From contig JAYNFX010000032.1 in NCBI GenBank assembly GCA_038106885.1, forward strand, positions 1 through 18,213: 18,213 nt of DNA, given 5' to 3'. The translations under genes were made by a program, and so were the position numbers. Origin of the DNA: UBA3537 sp038106885. Its GTDB lineage: Bacteria > Bacteroidota > Bacteroidia > Flavobacteriales > Flavobacteriaceae. This document shows, piece after piece, positions 15,630-18,213 of the stretch. Under the pieces are notes generated by a model. It had not been told where the DNA came from and made no database searches. It saw only the letters and a list, made by a program, of their open reading frames with translations. The stretch's first letter is position 1. Every line of letters begins with the position of its first letter.

Positions 15630-15694
15630 GTAACATTCTGTAAAACTTGAACGTATAATAATTGTGAATTGATTCTAAAACTCATTCAAGAACT

Positions 15695-16558
15695 ATGAGA
15701 CAGCTAAAAATAACAAAACAAGTTACAAATAGAGAAACTGCATCTCTTGACAAATATCTACAGGAAATTGGTAAAGTTGACTTAATAACTGCTGATGAAG
15801 AAGTTGAATTGGCCCAAAGGATAAAAGCTGGGGACCAAATAGCGTTGGAAAAATTAACTAAAGCTAATCTTCGTTTTGTTGTTTCAGTTGCTAAACAGTA
15901 CCAAAACCAAGGACTAACTCTTCCTGATTTGATTAATGAAGGGAATTTAGGTCTAATAAAAGCTGCACAGCGTTTTGATGAAACAAGAGGATTCAAATTT
16001 ATTTCTTATGCAGTGTGGTGGATAAGACAATCAATTTTACAAGCATTAGCTGAGCAATCAAGAATTGTTAGATTACCTCTTAACAAAATTGGATCCATTA
16101 ATAAAATTAATAAAACATATGCTTTTTTAGAGCAATCGCATGAAAGACCACCAAGTGCTGAAGAAATAGCCAAGGAACTAGATATGACAATTAATGATGT
16201 CAAAGAGTCTATGAAAAACTCTGGAAGACACGTTTCTATGGATGCTCCATTAGTTGAAGGGGAAGATTCAAATCTCTATGATGTTCTTAGGTCTGGTGAA
16301 TCTCCAAACCCTGATAAAGATTTATTACATGAATCTCTTCGTACTGAAATTGAAAGAGCTCTAGAAACATTAACTCCACGTGAAGCAGATGTTATAAGAC
16401 TATACTTTGGATTAGGAAATCAACATCCTATGACACTTGAAGAAATAGGAGAAACTTTTGACTTAACTAGAGAAAGAGTTCGACAAATTAAAGAGAAAGC
16501 TATTAGAAGATTAAAGCATACCTCAAGAAGTAGGATATTAAAAACATATTTAGGATAA
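15695..16558 (+). CDS. rpoD: Primary RNA polymerase sigma factor RpoD/SigA, Bacteroidota type
   Basis: The housekeeping sigma factor directs RNA polymerase to most promoters. At 287 residues it lacks region 1.1 and the large non-conserved insert of E. coli sigma-70, as is normal for this phylum. Visible parts are region 1.2 (about 15-45), region 2 (about 50-121) with NLRFVVSVAKQY and FISYAVWWIRQSILQAL, region 3 (about 130-205), and region 4 with the helix-turn-helix TLEEIGETFDLTRERVRQIKEKAIRRL at about 247-273. In region 2.4 the residues aligned with E. coli Q437 and T440 are Q112 and L115, a change that may relate to the TAnnTTTG preference. The upstream 125-base gap contains the pnp terminator; I could not assign a clear promoter there. 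A strong terminator follows. Confidence 0.96.
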   Translation: MRQLKITKQVTNRETASLDKYLQEIGKVDLITADEEVELAQRIKAGDQIALEKLTKANLRFVVSVAKQYQNQGLTLPDLINEGNLGLIKAAQRFDETRGFKFISYAVWWIRQSILQALAEQSRIVRLPLNKIGSINKINKTYAFLEQSHERPPSAEEIAKELDMTINDVKESMKNSGRHVSMDAPLVEGEDSNLYDVLRSGESPNPDKDLLHESLRTEIERALETLTPREADVIRLYFGLGNQHPMTLEEIGETFDLTRERVRQIKEKAIRRLKHTSRSRILKTYLG

Positions 16559-16559
16559 C

Positions 16560-16597
16560 AAATAAACCCTCGTAAATTATCGAGGGTTTATTTTTTG
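16560..16597 (+). terminator. Intrinsic terminator after rpoD
   Basis: A perfect 13-bp stem (16560-16572 with 16581-16593), with the GC-rich core ACCCTCG/CGAGGGT, encloses an 8-base loop and runs into a T tract. It begins one base after the rpoD stop codon. Confidence 0.95.
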
Positions 16598-16599
16598 AT

Positions 16600-16607
16600 T
16601 ATTTTTG
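16600..16607 (+). promoter_or_regulatory. Putative -7 promoter box for rpe
   Basis: TATTTTTG matches TAnnTTTG exactly, directly after the rpoD terminator and 14 bases before the rpe ATG. This gives a very short leader and restarts transcription right behind the terminator. No -33 element is evident. Confidence 0.4.
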
Positions 16608-16621
16608 TAATAAAAGTATAT

Positions 16622-17278
16622 ATGAGCTCACTTATAGCACCATCAATTTTAGCTGCAGATTTTGCAAATTTAAAAAGAGATATTGAAATGGTTAACTCCA
16701 GTGAAGCAGACTGGTTTCATATTGATATAATGGATGGGGTTTTTGTTCCAAATATTTCTTTCGGAATGCCAGTTTTAGAGGCTATAAAAAAGCATGCTAA
16801 TAAAACAATTGATGTTCACCTAATGATTATTGAGCCAGACCGATATATCAAAAAATTCTCTGATTTAGGTAGTGACATTTTGACCGTACATTATGAAGCG
16901 TGCACGCATTTGCATAGAACGATTCAGGCAATTAAATCAGAAAATATGAAAGCAGGAGTTGCACTCAACCCTCACACTAATATTTCTGTTCTTGATGACA
17001 TAATAAATGATGTTGATTTGGTTTGTTTAATGAGTGTTAACCCAGGATTTGGCGGCCAAAGCTTTATTGAAAATACATACAACAAAATTAAAGCTCTTAA
17101 GGATTTAATTAAAAGAAAAGGTGCATCAGCAAAAATTGAAATAGATGGAGGTGTAACATCTTCTAATGCAAAAAAACTAATCGAATTTGGTGCTGATGTT
17201 TTAGTAGCAGGCAGTTATATTTTCAAAAATGAGAACCCCACTAAAACAATTGATGAATTGAAAAAACTAACAATTTAG
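16622..17278 (+). CDS. rpe: Ribulose-phosphate 3-epimerase
   Basis: The enzyme interconverts ribulose 5-phosphate and xylulose 5-phosphate in the pentose phosphate pathway, as a metal-dependent TIM barrel. From the ATG at 16622 the product is 218 residues, the usual size, and begins MSSLIAPSILAADFANL as the family does. An earlier in-frame TTG at 16595 lies within the rpoD terminator and upstream of the promoter box, so it is rejected. Metal and catalytic residues are in place: H33 and D35 in FHIDIMDG, H66 in DVHLM, and D175 in EIDGGV; VNPGFGGQSF at 139-148 is the flexible phosphate loop. The next gene begins 9 bases after the stop, probably on the same transcript. Confidence 0.97.
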   Translation: MSSLIAPSILAADFANLKRDIEMVNSSEADWFHIDIMDGVFVPNISFGMPVLEAIKKHANKTIDVHLMIIEPDRYIKKFSDLGSDILTVHYEACTHLHRTIQAIKSENMKAGVALNPHTNISVLDDIINDVDLVCLMSVNPGFGGQSFIENTYNKIKALKDLIKRKGASAKIEIDGGVTSSNAKKLIEFGADVLVAGSYIFKNENPTKTIDELKKLTI

Positions 17279-17287
17279 TTTTTTGAA

Positions 17288-18178
17288 ATGTTCCAAATCA
17301 ACAGACAAAAAAAAGGAGAAGATCTTATTATAGTCACCAATAAAACTGGTTCAACAAAAGCTGAAATTTCTCTAGATAAGGGTGGCAGTATTTCTAATTT
17401 ATTTATAAATAACAAGCAAATAATAACAGATCTAGCTCCGCTAGATTATGAAAAAACTTATGCCTCATCGATAATGTTTCCTTTTGCAAATCGCATCAAT
17501 AATGGAAAATATAATTTCATGGGAGAGGAATTTCAATTGCACTGTAATGAAAAAGAAAGCAATAATGCATTACATGGCTTGATTTACAATAAAAAATTTG
17601 ACTTAATCAAAACTTTAATAAATCAAAAATTTGCAGAAATTATATTATCCTATAAAGTTATTAATGCTCACAAAGGCTTTCCTTACTCATTTGATTTAAA
17701 ATTATCATATACAATTTATGATAGTTCAGTTAAGATTAGTCTAAATATATTAAATATAGGTGAAGTTAAATTTCCATTTACTGTTGGTTGGCATCCGTAC
17801 TTTAGTATCAAAAACTTTGATAAAACTGAATTAATTTTTGATAGCACACAAAAGATAGAGTGTGACAACAGAAATATAACGACCAAAGTCTTGAAATTTA
17901 AATCTTCTAATCCCTGGGTTATTAAAAATCAAAAAATTGATGACGCTTTTCTAATCAAAAACAACACAGTAGTTTTGAAAACAGAAAACTATACAGCAAA
18001 AATAATGTCTTCAATTGATAATAATTATCTACAAATATATACACCGAAAAATCATAAGGCTATTGCAGTTGAACCTATGACAGGAGTGTCTGATAGTTTT
18101 AATAATGGTATTGGCTTAAGGCAATTAGACAAAAATGAAAAATATGAAGTTGATTGGTTACTTGATGTTGTAGCATAA
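17288..18178 (+). CDS. Aldose 1-epimerase (galactose mutarotase)-like protein
   Basis: A protein of the aldose 1-epimerase beta-sandwich superfamily, which interconverts alpha and beta anomers of sugars. Expected active-site residues are visible: R69 in PFANRINNG, H96 in NALHG, H169 in GWHPYF and E262 in VEPMTG, the last being the likely catalytic base. Length is 296 residues, shorter than E. coli GalM (346) but in line with the GalM-like/YeaD-like branches. No signal peptide is seen, so it should be cytoplasmic. It lies 9 bases after rpe and is probably co-transcribed, which suggests a role in sugar or sugar-phosphate metabolism. The true substrate (free hexose or hexose 6-phosphate) cannot be decided from sequence. 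Confidence 0.87.
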   Translation: MFQINRQKKGEDLIIVTNKTGSTKAEISLDKGGSISNLFINNKQIITDLAPLDYEKTYASSIMFPFANRINNGKYNFMGEEFQLHCNEKESNNALHGLIYNKKFDLIKTLINQKFAEIILSYKVINAHKGFPYSFDLKLSYTIYDSSVKISLNILNIGEVKFPFTVGWHPYFSIKNFDKTELIFDSTQKIECDNRNITTKVLKFKSSNPWVIKNQKIDDAFLIKNNTVVLKTENYTAKIMSSIDNNYLQIYTPKNHKAIAVEPMTGVSDSFNNGIGLRQLDKNEKYEVDWLLDVVA

Positions 18179-18183
18179 AAAAA

Positions 18184-18213
18184 GGAGAACCAATTCCCAT
18201 AAATCAATTCTCC
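18184..18213 (+). terminator. Probable intrinsic terminator, truncated by the window end
   Basis: GGAGAA (18184-18189) and TTCTCC (18208-18213) are perfect complements, and an A run precedes the left arm. The last base of the right arm is the last base of the window, so the T tract expected of a terminator would lie outside. The 18-base interior has weak internal pairing only. Confidence 0.5.

Noticed and set aside
15647..15660. TTGAAC followed by TATAAT, resembling an E. coli-type promoter before rpoD
   Set aside because: The two elements are only 2 bases apart, so they cannot work as a -35/-10 pair, and this phylum uses a different consensus.
15682..16203. Two leftward open frames opposite rpoD
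   Set aside because: They cover conserved sigma regions on the other strand and show no domain of their own.
1..18213. Search for a novel defence, mobile or biosynthetic system
   Set aside because: Every sizeable gene belongs to a known housekeeping or envelope family, base composition looks even throughout, and there are no integrases, transposases, direct-repeat arrays or tRNA attachment sites visible.

Overview
The window is low-GC, gene-dense bacterial DNA that reads as the core chromosome of a member of Flavobacteriia (Bacteroidota). Four things point there: a porT type IX secretion gene next to the menaquinone methyltransferase gene, a lipoprotein-type Omp85 protein (TamL-like), a short primary sigma factor without region 1.1, and repeated TAnnTTTG promoter boxes with almost no Shine-Dalgarno sequences. 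I see no tRNA, rRNA, CRISPR array, insertion sequence, phage or defence genes. No gene-free stretch exceeds about 130 bases.

Left part (1-5892): rsmG, cut by the window edge, runs leftward. A membrane fatty acid desaturase and a class I aminotransferase run rightward as a likely pair. They converge on a leftward trkA-trkH operon for potassium uptake.

Middle (5995-10780): ubiE/menG (menaquinone synthesis) abuts porT with no gap. porT converges and overlaps by 14 bases with a SpoU/TrmH-family RNA methyltransferase. Divergent from that gene is a large lipoprotein Omp85/TamL-like barrel gene that seems to start at TTG.

Right part (10893-18178): all genes run rightward. They are fbaA (glycolysis), accD (fatty acid synthesis), rpsO (ribosomal protein S15), pnp (PNPase), rpoD (primary sigma factor), rpe (pentose phosphate pathway) and an aldose 1-epimerase-like gene. 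Clear intrinsic terminators follow rpsO, pnp and rpoD, and a probable one is cut off at the right end. The set joins central carbon metabolism, lipid synthesis, translation, RNA decay and basal transcription.

I found no new multi-gene system; this is ordinary housekeeping DNA. The best leads are regulatory: a 16-bp interrupted inverted repeat in the pnp leader, an 18-bp perfect palindrome just upstream of the fbaA promoter box, and a stem-loop at the expected 5' end of the rpsO transcript. A protein-level oddity is AccD, which has lost all four zinc-ribbon cysteines.
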